A stretch of 64,000 nucleotides of DNA from Gemmobacter lutimaris (GCF_003570715.1 NZ_QXXQ01000003.1:248001-312000), one strand, 5' to 3'. Counted from the stretch's first letter, positions 35,299 to 44,343 are shown. Notes: generated from the letters alone by a model not told the origin. Translations and numbers: made by a program.

Positions 35299-36198
35299 AT
35301 GTTCGGATTCCTGTCACGCACGCGCAGCATCACCAGCCTCGGCCTCACGCCGCCCGCCCCGTTGCCCGGTCGGCAGGGGCTTGCGCTGGTGCTGATCGTG
35401 CGTAACGAAGCGCGCCACATCGGCGAATGGGCGCGCTTTCACCAGCGCGCGGGCGTGGCGCATATCCATGTCTACGACAATGGCTCCACCGACGGCACGC
35501 TGGCGGCTCTGGAACAGGCGGTCGGCGATCTGGCCAGCATCATCCCCTGGGACCAGAAGCTGCGCGACACCCGCCGCGGGCTGGAGATCCACAATCAGGT
35601 GCTGGCCTATGCCCATGCCGTCCGCAATTTCGGTGGCCGCTATCGGTGGATGAGCTTCATCGACGTCGATGAATTTCTCGTCCCGAAACAGGCCGCCTCG
35701 CTGCCCGAGGCGCTGGCGCATCTGGAAGGCTGCGCCAATATCAGCCTGCCCTGGCACATGTTTGGCCGCTCTGGCCATGTTGAACCGCCGGAGGGCGGCG
35801 TTCTGCCCAATTACACCCGCCGCAACCCCGACCCGATGAGCGAGGCCAAAGGCCTGCGTAACTTCAAGATGATTGTTGATCCCTGCGCGGTGACGGCGCT
35901 GAAGGTGCATGAGATCGAAACCGGCGGCGGTATCACCTGCAACGACCGGGGCGAGGCCTTCACCAACCGCAGCCGCACCGACCGCAGTTTTTATTCCGCC
36001 GATCACATCCAGCTTAACCACTACTACACCCGATCCGACAGCGAGTTGCGCGCCAAGATCGCGCGCGGTCCCAACCTGACCACCCCCGACGCCGATCATC
36101 TGCGCCGCGTCATGCGCAAGGTCGCCGCCATCGAGGCTGACGAGGTGCAAGATACCGCCGCCGCAGATTTCCTTGCCCGCAGCGGCGGCCCGCTCTGA
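35299..36198 (+). CDS. glycosyltransferase family 92/2-like protein
   Basis: A 299-aa GT-A fold protein. LVLIVRNEARHIGEWARFHQRAGVAHIHVYDNGSTDGT is the N-terminal sugar-nucleotide fold, FIDVDEFLVP carries the metal-binding DxD, and WHMFGRSGH and HIQLNHYYTRS follow as in the family-92 (DUF23) transferases. It probably adds a sugar during cell-surface polysaccharide synthesis and marks the left edge of the exopolysaccharide region. The start at 35299 has AGGAAG 4 nt upstream; an upstream ATG at 35188 lies right after the palindrome and lacks an SD. Confidence 0.8.
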   Translation: MFGFLSRTRSITSLGLTPPAPLPGRQGLALVLIVRNEARHIGEWARFHQRAGVAHIHVYDNGSTDGTLAALEQAVGDLASIIPWDQKLRDTRRGLEIHNQVLAYAHAVRNFGGRYRWMSFIDVDEFLVPKQAASLPEALAHLEGCANISLPWHMFGRSGHVEPPEGGVLPNYTRRNPDPMSEAKGLRNFKMIVDPCAVTALKVHEIETGGGITCNDRGEAFTNRSRTDRSFYSADHIQLNHYYTRSDSELRAKIARGPNLTTPDADHLRRVMRKVAAIEADEVQDTAAADFLARSGGPL

Positions 36199-36393
36199 AC
36201 GGCGGAACAATATGATCGCTGCCGCCGCCCTGCCTGAACGGGGCAGGGCAGGCGCGCACGCTGCCGGATTGATGTTCCGAAACCCTGCCGGATCGGCAAC
36301 CGGCAGTCCTTTTTGCCGCAGATGCGGAAAAGGGGGTGTATCGGCGGGGCGAATCTCCTATCTCACATTCAGCAATTGTCATGTGAGGAAACC

Positions 36394-37050
36394 ATGTCCG
36401 TCCGCATCAACGACACCGCCCCCGATTTCACCGCTGAAAGCACGGCCGGAACGATCAGGTTCCACGACTGGCTGGGCGACAGCTATGGTATCATCTTCAG
36501 CCATCCGCGCGATTTCACGCCGGTCTGCACCACCGAATTTGGCGCCGTGGCGCAGCTTTCGGGCGAGTTTGCCAAGCGCAACACCAAGGTCATCGGTGTT
36601 TCGGTGGATTCGGTCGAGGAACACCAGAAATGGAAGCGCGACATCGAGGCTTTCGCCGGCTCGCCCGCCGATTTCCCGATCATCGACGACACCTCGCTGA
36701 CCGTCGCCAAGGCCTATGACATGCTGCCGGCCGATTATTACCTGCCGACCGAAGGTCGCACCCCGGCAAACACCGCCACCGTGCGCACCGTCTATATCGT
36801 GGGGCCGGACAAGAAGGTCCGCCTGACGATGTCTTACCCGATGTCGGTTGGCCGCAACTTCGCGGAAATCCTGCGCGCCCTCGACGCCGTGCAGGCCACC
36901 GATGGCGTGCCGGTCGCCACCCCGGCCAACTGGGTGCCCGGTCAGGATGTCATCGTCGCGCTGAGCCTCAACGATGCGCAGGCGAAAGAGAAATTCGGCG
37001 AGATCGACATCAAGCTGCCCTATCTGCGCTTCGCCAAACCGCAGAACTGA
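36394..37050 (+). CDS. 1-Cys peroxiredoxin (Prx6 type)
   Basis: A 218-aa peroxiredoxin. The peroxidatic Cys45 lies in SHPRDFTPVCTTE, and it is the only cysteine in the protein, which makes it a 1-Cys Prx6-type enzyme. The C-terminal domain with GRTPANTATVRTVYIVGPDKKVRL and LPYLRFAKPQ is complete. It reduces peroxides using an external thiol. GAGGAAACC precedes the ATG. It interrupts the glycosyltransferase genes and is probably an independent transcription unit, with its own terminator. Confidence 0.93.
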   Translation: MSVRINDTAPDFTAESTAGTIRFHDWLGDSYGIIFSHPRDFTPVCTTEFGAVAQLSGEFAKRNTKVIGVSVDSVEEHQKWKRDIEAFAGSPADFPIIDDTSLTVAKAYDMLPADYYLPTEGRTPANTATVRTVYIVGPDKKVRLTMSYPMSVGRNFAEILRALDAVQATDGVPVATPANWVPGQDVIVALSLNDAQAKEKFGEIDIKLPYLRFAKPQN

Positions 37051-37055
37051 GCCTG

Positions 37056-37090
37056 AAAAAGCCCCGCAGTGGTATTGCGCTGCGGGGCTT
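37056..37090 (+). terminator. terminator after the peroxiredoxin gene
   Basis: GCCCCGCAG (37061-37069), a 10-nt loop and CTGCGGGGC (37080-37088) form a 9-bp stem, flanked by AAAAA on the left and TT on the right. It is shared with the convergent glycosyltransferase gene. Confidence 0.7.
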
Positions 37091-37094
37091 GCCC

Positions 37095-37115
37095 TTGCTT
37101 CTTGCCTAAATACTC
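37095..37115 (+). repeat. dispersed 3'-end repeat, copy 2
   Basis: TTGCTTCTTGCCT followed by AAATACTC. It differs from the copy at 12789-12809 by one base and lies directly after a terminator hairpin, in a convergent gene gap. Confidence 0.6.
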
Positions 37116-37141
37116 GAAAGGCGTCCGCCATCCGTGCCAGT

Positions 37142-37930
37142 TCAGGCCGAGGCGCCCAGATCCAGCCAGCCGCAGCGCCGGGCCAGATCTTCGGCGGCGA
37201 TCTCCGTTCCTACTGCCATACCGGCCCTGAAGCCGGCAGAGCGTCGCGCCCGCCACAGGTCGCGCCGCAGATGCAGGCCTGACCGGCTGATCTTGGTGAT
37301 CGGTGTCACCAATGGCAGCCGAGCCGACCATTTCCGCTGCATCGCGCGGTAGCAGTCCACATAATCCGGCCCCAGCGCCTCGTGATAGCGATCATTGTGG
37401 ATGCAGGGCAGGCCGACGGCCCATGCACCCAGCCCGCGTTCCCGCGCTTGCGTCACGATGTCGGTGCCATACATGTGCCAGCCCGGCAGGGATTCGTCGA
37501 AGCGCAGGCCCGAGGCGCGGTTCAGCACGATCACCATTTCATCGAAGCTTTGCACCGGCACAGGGGCCATGGGCACGCGCCCCACGATCATGCCCAGCGA
37601 GGACGACCAGACCGGCCCGATATGCGCCCCGTCCAATCCGACGCCGAAGGCCCCGATCAAGCCCCAGTTCGGATCGGCCGTCGCCACCTCAGCAATGCGG
37701 GTGGCCAGCAGACGCTCCCAGCCCGCGGGGAAATAGACGTCCTGATGGGCAAGGATGACCACGGATGCTGTGGTCGCATCCAGCGCACGGTTATAGGCCT
37801 GCGCGGCTGAAGCGGCATTCCATTCCTCGTGCAGCGCCACGCCTGCGCCCAGCAGGGGCGAGCGGGCCAGATTGGCCCCAAGGATCTCCGGCGATGAACA
37901 GGCCGCCGCGACAACAAGGCGTTCAGCCAT
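37142..37930 (-). CDS. putative GT-A glycosyltransferase
   Basis: A 262-aa protein. The order AAQAYNRALDATTASVVILAHQDVYFPAGWERLL, WGLIGAFGVGLDG, EMVIVLNRASGLRFDESLPGWHMYGTDI and HNDRYHEA resembles the N-terminal GT-A domain of family-2-like transferases in which HQDVYFP replaces DxD. It is short and its sugar specificity is unknown. Its start overlaps the 3' end of the GT4 gene upstream by 8 bp, so the two are coupled. Confidence 0.68.
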   Translation of the reverse strand: MAERLVVAAACSSPEILGANLARSPLLGAGVALHEEWNAASAAQAYNRALDATTASVVILAHQDVYFPAGWERLLATRIAEVATADPNWGLIGAFGVGLDGAHIGPVWSSSLGMIVGRVPMAPVPVQSFDEMVIVLNRASGLRFDESLPGWHMYGTDIVTQARERGLGAWAVGLPCIHNDRYHEALGPDYVDCYRAMQRKWSARLPLVTPITKISRSGLHLRRDLWRARRSAGFRAGMAVGTEIAAEDLARRCGWLDLGASA

Positions 37931-39122
37931 TGGTCACGCCCCGGATCAGCAGGGCCAGCCGTCCGGCCTCGGTATCCACATTATGCCGTGCAAAAACGCG
38001 GTAACGCGCAGCCACCCCCATCGAAGCGAGGCGCTCGGGTGGGGTTTCCGCCAATGTGCCGATGGCAGAGACCAGTGCCCCCACATCCCCCGCGGGCACC
38101 AGCCAGCCGGTATCGGGCGTCACCAGTTCCGGCAGGCCCGCGATGGCGGTGGCGATGACAGGGCGTCCGGCCGCCATCGCCTCCATCGCCACGACCGGCA
38201 GCCCCTCGGCGAAGGAGGGCAGGATCAATGCCTGCGCCGCCGCCAGTTCCTCGCGGACCTGCGCGCCGGTCTTCCAGCCGCTGAGAGTGACATGGCGGCG
38301 CAACGTCAGGCTTTCGATCCGCGCTTCGATCTCGCCGCGCAATTCGCCGTCTCCCACGAGTGTCAGATGCAGCCCCGGATGTTGCCGCGCCGCCTGCGCC
38401 ACCGCCTCGATAAGCAGGGGAAAGCCCTTCTGTTCAAAGAAGCGCCCGATAGCCACCAGCCGCAGCTTGGGCGGGATCGGGGCCGGGGCGGGGAAATGCC
38501 TGGTTTCGATGCCGCAATGCACGACCTTGATCTTGGGCCAGTGCTCCAGTGCGGCCCAGCGGCACAACTGGCTGCGCCCGAACGAGGACACCGCCACAGC
38601 AAATTCTGCGCCCGCCACCTTTTCGCCCAGCGACAGGGCCACGGGGGCATCGAATTCCTCTGGGCCGTGGGTCGTGAAAGACCAGCGCGGCCCGCCAAGG
38701 AGCCGGCACAGATGGGCAACAGTGGCGGGGTTCGTGCCGAAATGGGCGTGCAGATGCGCGATCCCCAGATCCTTGCAGCGCCCGGCCAGAAAGGCTGCCT
38801 CGATCAGATAGACCAGATGTTTGTTCCGGGTGCAGGCGCGCGCGCCCATGCGCAGCGCGGCCGAGACTGCCTGCGCCGCGCGGAAGGGATGGCGCAGCAT
38901 CCAGCCCAAAGCCGCAGCAAGAAGCGAAAGCTTGCCCCGTTCCAGCACATGCTCGGTGCGCAGATCCTCGGCCTTGTCGTCCGGGTCGTTCAGCATGGCG
39001 CGATCAGATCGCATGGCGAAGCGGTGCACGGTGAAGCCCAGCCGCTCCAGCGCCTGAATCTCGCGTCGGATGAAAGTGTGCGAGGCACGGGGATAGGTGT
39101 TCACAAGGTAGGCGATTTTCAC
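37923..39122 (-). CDS. glycosyltransferase family 4
   Basis: A 399-aa GT-B transferase. The N-terminal KIAYLVNTYPRASHTFIRREI and HLHAHFGTNPATVA define the acceptor domain; VAIGRFFEQKGFPLLIEA, LVGDGELR, LPSFAEGLPVVAMEAMAAGRPVIAT and GLPELV are the GT4 donor-binding blocks with the EX7E motif region. It would transfer a sugar to a lipid-linked glycan. The GTG at 39122 is chosen because it begins the family N-terminus; an in-frame TTG at 39143 is the alternative and neither has a good SD. Divergent from the flippase gene. Confidence 0.87.
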   Translation of the reverse strand: MKIAYLVNTYPRASHTFIRREIQALERLGFTVHRFAMRSDRAMLNDPDDKAEDLRTEHVLERGKLSLLAAALGWMLRHPFRAAQAVSAALRMGARACTRNKHLVYLIEAAFLAGRCKDLGIAHLHAHFGTNPATVAHLCRLLGGPRWSFTTHGPEEFDAPVALSLGEKVAGAEFAVAVSSFGRSQLCRWAALEHWPKIKVVHCGIETRHFPAPAPIPPKLRLVAIGRFFEQKGFPLLIEAVAQAARQHPGLHLTLVGDGELRGEIEARIESLTLRRHVTLSGWKTGAQVREELAAAQALILPSFAEGLPVVAMEAMAAGRPVIATAIAGLPELVTPDTGWLVPAGDVGALVSAIGTLAETPPERLASMGVAARYRVFARHNVDTEAGRLALLIRGVTNG

Positions 39123-39237
39123 GGGTGCGGCCGGGGTCTGCAAAGGGTGTGTCCAGATTTCCTACCCTATTGGCATAAGCTTGTGGCCGAAGAATGGCGC
39201 GATTGACCGGATCGAGGCCCCCGCCTAGGGTCGCGCC

Positions 39238-40575
39238 ATGACCGAAGCGGCCCGATCCAGCCTGTTCGCCCGCGTGATGCGTGGATCGGCCCTGACTGCG
39301 GGGTCTTATGCGATTACGCAGGCGCTGCGGCTTGCTTCCAACCTCATCCTGACACGCTTGCTGTTCCCCGAGGCGTTCGGGCTGATGGCGCTGGTTTCCG
39401 TGTTTCTGGTCGGTCTGGCGATGTTTTCCGATGTTGGAATCGGCCCCGCCATTTCGCGCAGTCCGCGCGGGGATGACCCGGCCTTTCTGGACACGGCATG
39501 GAGCCTTCAGGTCGGGCGCGGCCTGATCCTGTGGCTGGCGACCTGTGCGCTGGCATGGCCTGCCGCCCGGTTCTACGAAGCCCCCGATCTTGCGGCTTTG
39601 CTGCCCGCGGCCGGGCTGACGCTGCTGATCGCCGGTTTCAACCCGACGCGGATCGAGACGGCAAACCGCCATCTGCTGATTGGTCGGCTGACAGCTTTGG
39701 ATCTGACGGCGCAGAGTGTCGGCATCGTGGCCATGGTGGTTCTGGCACTGATCTGGCCATCGGTCTGGGCGCTGGTGCTGGGGGCGATGGTTGGCTCGGT
39801 CGCCAAGCTGGCGCTGACGCATTTCCTGCTGCCCGGCCCTCGCAACCACCTGCGATGGGAGCCGGAGGCGGGGCGGGAGCTGATCCATTTCGGCAAGTGG
39901 ATCTTCCTCTCCACAGCCTGCGGCTTTCTTTTGTCGCAAGGCGACAAGGCCATCCTCGGGGCCTTTCTCAGGCTGGACGAATTGGGCGTCTACAACATCG
40001 GCTATTTCCTCGCCTCCTTTCCGGTTCTGCTGGCCGGGGCTGTCACCTCGCGCATCCTGATCCCGATCTACCGAGACCAGCATCCCGCAGCCGCGCCCCA
40101 GAACTTTGCCCGCCTGAGGCGTCTGCGATTCGGGCTGACGGGCGGCATCCTGACGCTGTTGGCGGTGATGGCCTTTGCCGGACAGCCGTTGGTGCATGTG
40201 CTGTATGACGCGCGATATGCACAGGCCGGGATCATTGTCGTGATGATCGCCTGCGCCCAGATGCCGCTGGTCGTGGGGATGACCTATGATCAATCCGCGC
40301 TCGCGGCGGGCGATGCCCGCAGCTATTTCTGGGTGATGGCCGCCCGCGCGGCTGCGCAAAGCGGGGCCTTCCTCGCCGGTGCCGCGTATTGGGGATTGGG
40401 CGGCGCGCTGGCCGGACAGGCGCTGGCCTATCTGGCGATGCATCCTTTGCTGGTCTGGCTGGCGCGGCGTCACCGGGCCTGGGATGCGCTGCACGATGTG
40501 GTGTTCTTCAGCCTTGCCGCAGCTTTGGCGCTTGCCGCGCTCTGGGCCAATCACGCCGAGATTTTTTGGATCTGA
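39238..40575 (+). CDS. polysaccharide flippase (Wzx-like, oligosaccharide translocase)
   Basis: A 445-aa polytopic membrane protein with about twelve to fourteen hydrophobic helices and almost no soluble domain. ALTAGSYAITQALRLASNLILTRLLFPEAFGLMALVSVF is the typical opening of the polysaccharide-synthesis MOP flippases (RfbX/Wzx and the ExoT/LpsE-like group), and SQGDKAILGAFLRLDELGVYNIGYFLASFP is the second repeat. It should move the lipid-linked repeat unit across the inner membrane. It is the natural partner of the Wzy-like protein at 47511. Confidence 0.9.
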   Translation: MTEAARSSLFARVMRGSALTAGSYAITQALRLASNLILTRLLFPEAFGLMALVSVFLVGLAMFSDVGIGPAISRSPRGDDPAFLDTAWSLQVGRGLILWLATCALAWPAARFYEAPDLAALLPAAGLTLLIAGFNPTRIETANRHLLIGRLTALDLTAQSVGIVAMVVLALIWPSVWALVLGAMVGSVAKLALTHFLLPGPRNHLRWEPEAGRELIHFGKWIFLSTACGFLLSQGDKAILGAFLRLDELGVYNIGYFLASFPVLLAGAVTSRILIPIYRDQHPAAAPQNFARLRRLRFGLTGGILTLLAVMAFAGQPLVHVLYDARYAQAGIIVVMIACAQMPLVVGMTYDQSALAAGDARSYFWVMAARAAAQSGAFLAGAAYWGLGGALAGQALAYLAMHPLLVWLARRHRAWDALHDVVFFSLAAALALAALWANHAEIFWI

Positions 40576-40682
40576 CTGCCTTGCCGTCAAACTGCTGAAG
40601 TCATGCCCTGTTTTGGCCGCAATTCGCCAACACGGTGAATGCAGGTCGCAGGATGCGGTCGGGCAGTAGTGAGGATGGCGCC

Positions 40683-40928
40683 ATGTTGATCGGAATGCTC
40701 CTTTGCGGTGTGCTGGCCGGGTTTGGCGGTGTGCTCTGGGGTCTGATCGCGGCAGAATCCGTTATTCTGGCCATCGTGCTGTATCCGTTGGCAGGAATCG
40801 CGGGCATATTGGCGTTCGTCTGTCTTGCCATGCTGCGTTCTACCCCGTCCCGTCATCCGGCGGTTTCGGCAGGCTATCCTGTGGGGCAATCGAGCCCGGT
40901 CCATACGCAAAGCGCACATACCGCCTGA
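40683..40928 (+). CDS. small two-helix membrane protein
   Basis: An 81-aa protein with two hydrophobic helices (MLIGMLLCGVLAGFGGVLWGLIAAES and VILAIVLYPLAGIAGILAFVCLAML), then a polar, proline- and serine-containing tail of about 30 residues. GAGG lies 8 nt before the ATG. The helix-turn-helix is typical of small polysaccharide-locus or envelope proteins but no family is recognised. It lies between the flippase and the ExoY-like gene and is separated from the latter by a 421-bp gap. Confidence 0.55.
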   Translation: MLIGMLLCGVLAGFGGVLWGLIAAESVILAIVLYPLAGIAGILAFVCLAMLRSTPSRHPAVSAGYPVGQSSPVHTQSAHTA

Positions 40929-41349
40929 ATCCTTTCTGGAAACAGTTCCGCAATGCCGCAAACACGCCACCGTCCGGTTTGGGCAGGCGTCTCTTTTGCG
41001 TTTGCGGTGAGTGACGTAGGGGCAGGCGTGCGAATCACCTGAAGCCTTCCTACCGGCCAATCTGAAACGATATCTCCCCAGGGTTGTGTTTTCTGATTTG
41101 TGGCATCATTGGGGCGGCAATGCGGCAAAATTTCCCCCTCAAAACTCAATTAACAGAACCCTAATTTCAGCGATTGCAGTCGCCAATCGGGGGCTGTCCC
41201 CGGTAAAATGCAAATTGGGGGCGTTACTTCTGAGTGCTTGCGATGTTCTGCGAAACACATGGGTCTTGCCGTATTGCGCGGGCCGCCATTCTGGCGGTCT
41301 GACCAGGTTTCGTCTGGAGTGTCAGAGCTTTGTTGACGGGTGACGAACA
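40929..41349 (+). promoter_or_regulatory. 421-bp regulatory gap upstream of the ExoY-like gene
   Basis: There is no credible gene here and base composition is less GC-rich than the surroundings. It contains stem CGATTG-7 nt-CAATCG (41171-41189), a GGGG-CTGT-CCCC stem just after it, the related words CAATCGGGGGC and CAAATTGGGGGC, and hairpin CCGCCA-TTC-TGGCGG (41283-41297) 52 bp before the start codon. I could not pick a convincing -35/-10 pair. The long leader suggests post-transcriptional or multi-factor control of exopolysaccharide initiation. Confidence 0.45.
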
Positions 41350-42051
41350 ATGACTATTGGACTGCCTCGCCTTCAGGCGGCTGCCACAGGTGCACTGGAT
41401 GGCCGGATCGTCTTGCCGCCGGCCACGATTGCCGCGTCACGGCGCGGCATTTATCGGCGTGTGCTGAAACGCACCATTGATGTGGGCGCTGTGCTGCTGG
41501 CTGCTCCGATCATCGTGCCGCTGGTGGCGGCGCTGGCCGTGGTTGTCACCCGCGACGGCGGGCATGCTTTCTATTCACAACAACGTGTCGGTCATCAGGG
41601 GCGGGCCTTCCGCATGTGGAAGCTGCGCTCCATGGTCAGCGATGCGGATGCACGGATGAGCCAGTATCTCGCTGCCAATCCCGACGCGCGGATCGAATGG
41701 GACGAGACGCAAAAGCTCAAGAACGATCCGCGCGTCACGCCGCTGGGCCGGTTTCTGCGCAAAAGCTCGCTCGATGAACTGCCGCAACTCTGGAATGTGC
41801 TGATTGGCGACATGAGCCTTGTCGGTCCGCGTCCGATGATGCTGAACCAGCAGGCGCTGTATCCGGGCACGGCCTATTATGCGCTGCGTCCGGGGATCAC
41901 CGGGCTTTGGCAGACGGCGGGTCGTAATCGCACCACCTTTGAGGCGCGTGCCGAGTTCGATGCGCAATATGAACGGGATCTGTCGCTGGTGAACGACGCG
42001 AAGATCATGCTGCGCACCGTGGGTGTGGTGATGAACGGCACTGGCTACTGA
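41350..42051 (+). CDS. exoY: initiating sugar-phosphate transferase (ExoY/WbaP-type)
   Basis: A 233-aa polyisoprenyl-phosphate hexose-1-phosphate transferase. One N-terminal membrane segment (VGAVLLAAPIIVPLVAALAVVV) is followed by the cytoplasmic catalytic block: VTRDGGHAFYSQQRVGHQGRAFRMWKLRSMV, KNDPRVTPLGRFLRKSSLDELPQLWNVLIGDMSLVGPRP and RPGITGLWQ. This is the complete ExoY signature. It primes the repeat unit by putting the first sugar phosphate on the lipid carrier. The gene is followed by a strong bidirectional terminator. Confidence 0.93.
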   Translation: MTIGLPRLQAAATGALDGRIVLPPATIAASRRGIYRRVLKRTIDVGAVLLAAPIIVPLVAALAVVVTRDGGHAFYSQQRVGHQGRAFRMWKLRSMVSDADARMSQYLAANPDARIEWDETQKLKNDPRVTPLGRFLRKSSLDELPQLWNVLIGDMSLVGPRPMMLNQQALYPGTAYYALRPGITGLWQTAGRNRTTFEARAEFDAQYERDLSLVNDAKIMLRTVGVVMNGTGY

Positions 42052-42076
42052 TCACTGACCGCCCTGAAGGATCGAA

Positions 42077-42107
42077 AAAACCCCGCATCGGACCGATGCG
42101 GGGTTTT
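42077..42107. terminator. bidirectional terminator between exoY and wzz-like genes
   Basis: AAAACCCCGCATCG-GAC-CGATGCGGGGTTTT is a perfect 14-bp stem with A-run and T-run ends, 25 bp after the exoY stop and before the stop of the convergent chain-length gene. Confidence 0.92.
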
Positions 42108-42120
42108 CCTGTCAGGGGGC

Positions 42121-43395
42121 TTAGCTGCTGCGAAGCTGGTAGCGGCGCAATCTGTGCCACATGCGGGTGATCCAGGGGTCGGATGCGGCGGGATGCAGGT
42201 TCAGCACGGGCAGGGTGATGACCGGGCGGATGTCCAGCTCGCGCTCCATCTGCCGTGCAGAACGCAGGACGGGGTTCAGCAGGTCCATCAGAAACGCCAG
42301 TGCGATGCCGAGGATCACACTGGAGACGGCACCGGCCAGCGCGATCTTGCGCCCGCCACCGCCCGTTGCATAGGCGGGCGCGATGGCACGTTCCAGTAGC
42401 GAGAAATGCTCGGCGTGGTTTTCCTCTTCCAGCCGCAGCGCGGTATCCGCCTCGGCCTTTCGGGCCGAAATCAGGTCATACTGGCTTTGCAATTGCTGCA
42501 ACTGACGCGCATAGGCCGAAAGCTGGCGCTCTACCTCGGGCGCCTGTGCCGCCTGCTGTTCCAGTGCCGCGCGCTGGGCCTGCAAGGCAACCTGCTGGCT
42601 TTGCAGCACACCTTCCTGCACCTTCAGCTCGTCAATGCGGCGTCGGTCGGTCTCGCGCAGCCGATCCTTGCCTTCCAGCGCGCTGCGTTCGCCCTGAACC
42701 GCCAGAAGATCCTGCGTCAGGCGACGCAGATCGCTGTCCAGTGCCGCGCGGTCGGTTGTGGCGACGGTGCCCGCCTGCGCGGCCGGATTGGCATTCTTGA
42801 AACTGGCGATTTCCGCCTCCAGTGCCACGATCTCCTGTGACACGCGCGCTTCCTCAGCCTGGAAAAAGCGCACCGTATCCATGGCGCGGTTCGTTTGTCG
42901 TGCGACAGACATGTCCAGCACACTTTGCGCCAGATCGTTGGCCACCCGCGCCGCCTTTTCTGGATCGTCCAGCCGCGTCGTGATCATCAGTGCCGAAACC
43001 GTGGTTGGCGCACCGAAGTTCTGCTGTGCGGCCGAGGCGATGCTTTGGAAGGTGATCGAGGCGCGCAGCGCCGAAATCTGCTTGTCCAGTGGCAGGCCGG
43101 CTGCATCGCCGCCGAACAGGTTGTGGCGTTCGATCATCGCGGCAAGGTTTTCGCGTGTGGTCAGCCGCTGTTCGATCACTTGCAGGACGCGGGCCGACTG
43201 TGCGCCGGCATTCTGTTCCTGCCCGTCGATTACCGGGCTTTCCACCTGAATCACTGCGCCGGTTTCATAGGTCTTGGGCCGGGTAACACCCACCATGAAC
43301 GAAACGATGGCGCCGAACAGCACCACGGCAGCAATCAGCAAGCGGCGACGGCGCAGCAGGCTCAGGAATTCCTCGACGCTCTGGATCGGTCCCAT
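42121..43395 (-). CDS. GumC/Wzz-family chain-length or export co-polymerase
   Basis: A 424-aa inner-membrane protein. A transmembrane helix at about residues 20-37 (LLIAAVVLFGAIVSFMVGV), a periplasmic region rich in coiled coil (FFQAEEARVSQEIVALEAEIASF and QQVALQAQRAALEQQAAQ), a proline-containing second transmembrane helix near residue 360 (KIALAGAVSSVILGIALAFL) and a short cytoplasmic end form the Wzz/GumC plan. It lacks a kinase domain; the kinase is the separate next gene, as in split Wzc systems. The stop of the kinase gene is 6 bp before its start. It should control chain length of the exported polysaccharide. Confidence 0.88.
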   Translation of the reverse strand: MGPIQSVEEFLSLLRRRRLLIAAVVLFGAIVSFMVGVTRPKTYETGAVIQVESPVIDGQEQNAGAQSARVLQVIEQRLTTRENLAAMIERHNLFGGDAAGLPLDKQISALRASITFQSIASAAQQNFGAPTTVSALMITTRLDDPEKAARVANDLAQSVLDMSVARQTNRAMDTVRFFQAEEARVSQEIVALEAEIASFKNANPAAQAGTVATTDRAALDSDLRRLTQDLLAVQGERSALEGKDRLRETDRRRIDELKVQEGVLQSQQVALQAQRAALEQQAAQAPEVERQLSAYARQLQQLQSQYDLISARKAEADTALRLEEENHAEHFSLLERAIAPAYATGGGGRKIALAGAVSSVILGIALAFLMDLLNPVLRSARQMERELDIRPVITLPVLNLHPAASDPWITRMWHRLRRYQLRSS

Positions 43396-43401
43396 GCAGA
43401 T

Positions 43402-44343
43402 CTACCTTTTTCCCTTGCCATAGCGATAGCGGCGGCGGCGGCCGTCATCGGCGCGGTTCAGCACAACTCCCATCAGCGGCACACGGCCCTCGAACAGGCG
43501 TTCGCAGGCGCGGACATCCTCGGCGCTGGTGCGGGTGGCGTCGGCGATCAGCAGCACGCAATCCACCTGTGGCAGCACCGAGATCACATCGTCATTGCCA
43601 AGCGCGTGCGGCAGGTCGATGACCACCGCCGACGGGTCCAGGTGATCCACGATTGCCTTCAGCGTTCCGGCGCTGCGCGGATCAAGCAGCGTTTCCGACC
43701 CCGCTGCAACCGCTTCGCCGTTCAGCGCCAGCGCCAGCCGGTCGCCGACGCGGCGCAGATGCGATTCCAGCGGTTGTTCGCCGGTCAGAACCTCGTGCAG
43801 CGGGCCGCATTGCACGCCGAACAGCCGCGCCAGATCGGGGTGGCGCAGTTCCAGATCCATCAGCACGGTGCGACATCCCGGCAGCCGCGCCAGTGCCAGC
43901 GCCAGATTGGCCGCCACGAGGCTCTTGCCGCAGCCATGGGTGGGCGAGGTTACGGCGATGCGTTTCCAGCCGCGCTCCTGCATCGCCTGCCAGACGCGGG
44001 TGCGCAGAATGTCGAATTGTGCGGTGACCGGGTTTTGTTCCGCATGTGCGAAAACACCGTTTCCGGCCAGAAAATCAGGGTTCAGAACGGTCTTGCCCAG
44101 TGATTCCCACACCTTGAGCGGATCGTGCCGCGGCTCGGTTGCGGCGGGCACGACCTGAATGGTCTCGGCGCGCGGGGCAAGCCGTGCCAGTTCCGTCGTC
44201 CGGGGGCGGAACAGCGCAATGGCCCCCGGCCGGGGGGGCAGGTCAGGCTCAAGCCGCGCGGTAAAATCGTTGTCCTTACGCATCCCTGGCCCAATATCTG
44301 CACGCACAATGTGCTGTGGGACCAATATCCTGTGTGTCGTCAT
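43402..44343 (-). CDS. CpsD/CapB-type bacterial tyrosine kinase or ParA-like regulator
   Basis: A 313-aa P-loop protein. The Walker A is THGCGKS, the Walker A' VLMDLELRHPDLARLF with the DxExR pattern of BY-kinases, and VVIDLPHALG is Walker B. The C-terminus RRRRYRYGKGKR has two tyrosines only, not the full tyrosine cluster of Wzc or CpsD. The N-terminal 90 residues are low-complexity. It should phosphorylate itself and regulate the Wzz partner. The start is uncertain between ATGs at 44343 and 44283; the former has GGAG 13 nt upstream. Divergent from the GT2 gene at 44611. Confidence 0.8.
   Translation of the reverse strand: MTTHRILVPQHIVRADIGPGMRKDNDFTARLEPDLPPRPGAIALFRPRTTELARLAPRAETIQVVPAATEPRHDPLKVWESLGKTVLNPDFLAGNGVFAHAEQNPVTAQFDILRTRVWQAMQERGWKRIAVTSPTHGCGKSLVAANLALALARLPGCRTVLMDLELRHPDLARLFGVQCGPLHEVLTGEQPLESHLRRVGDRLALALNGEAVAAGSETLLDPRSAGTLKAIVDHLDPSAVVIDLPHALGNDDVISVLPQVDCVLLIADATRTSAEDVRACERLFEGRVPLMGVVLNRADDGRRRRYRYGKGKR

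Noticed and set aside
41086-41343. 85-codon plus-strand frame before exoY
   Set aside because: Composition is uneven, with no ribosome binding site, family match or plausible hydrophobic pattern.
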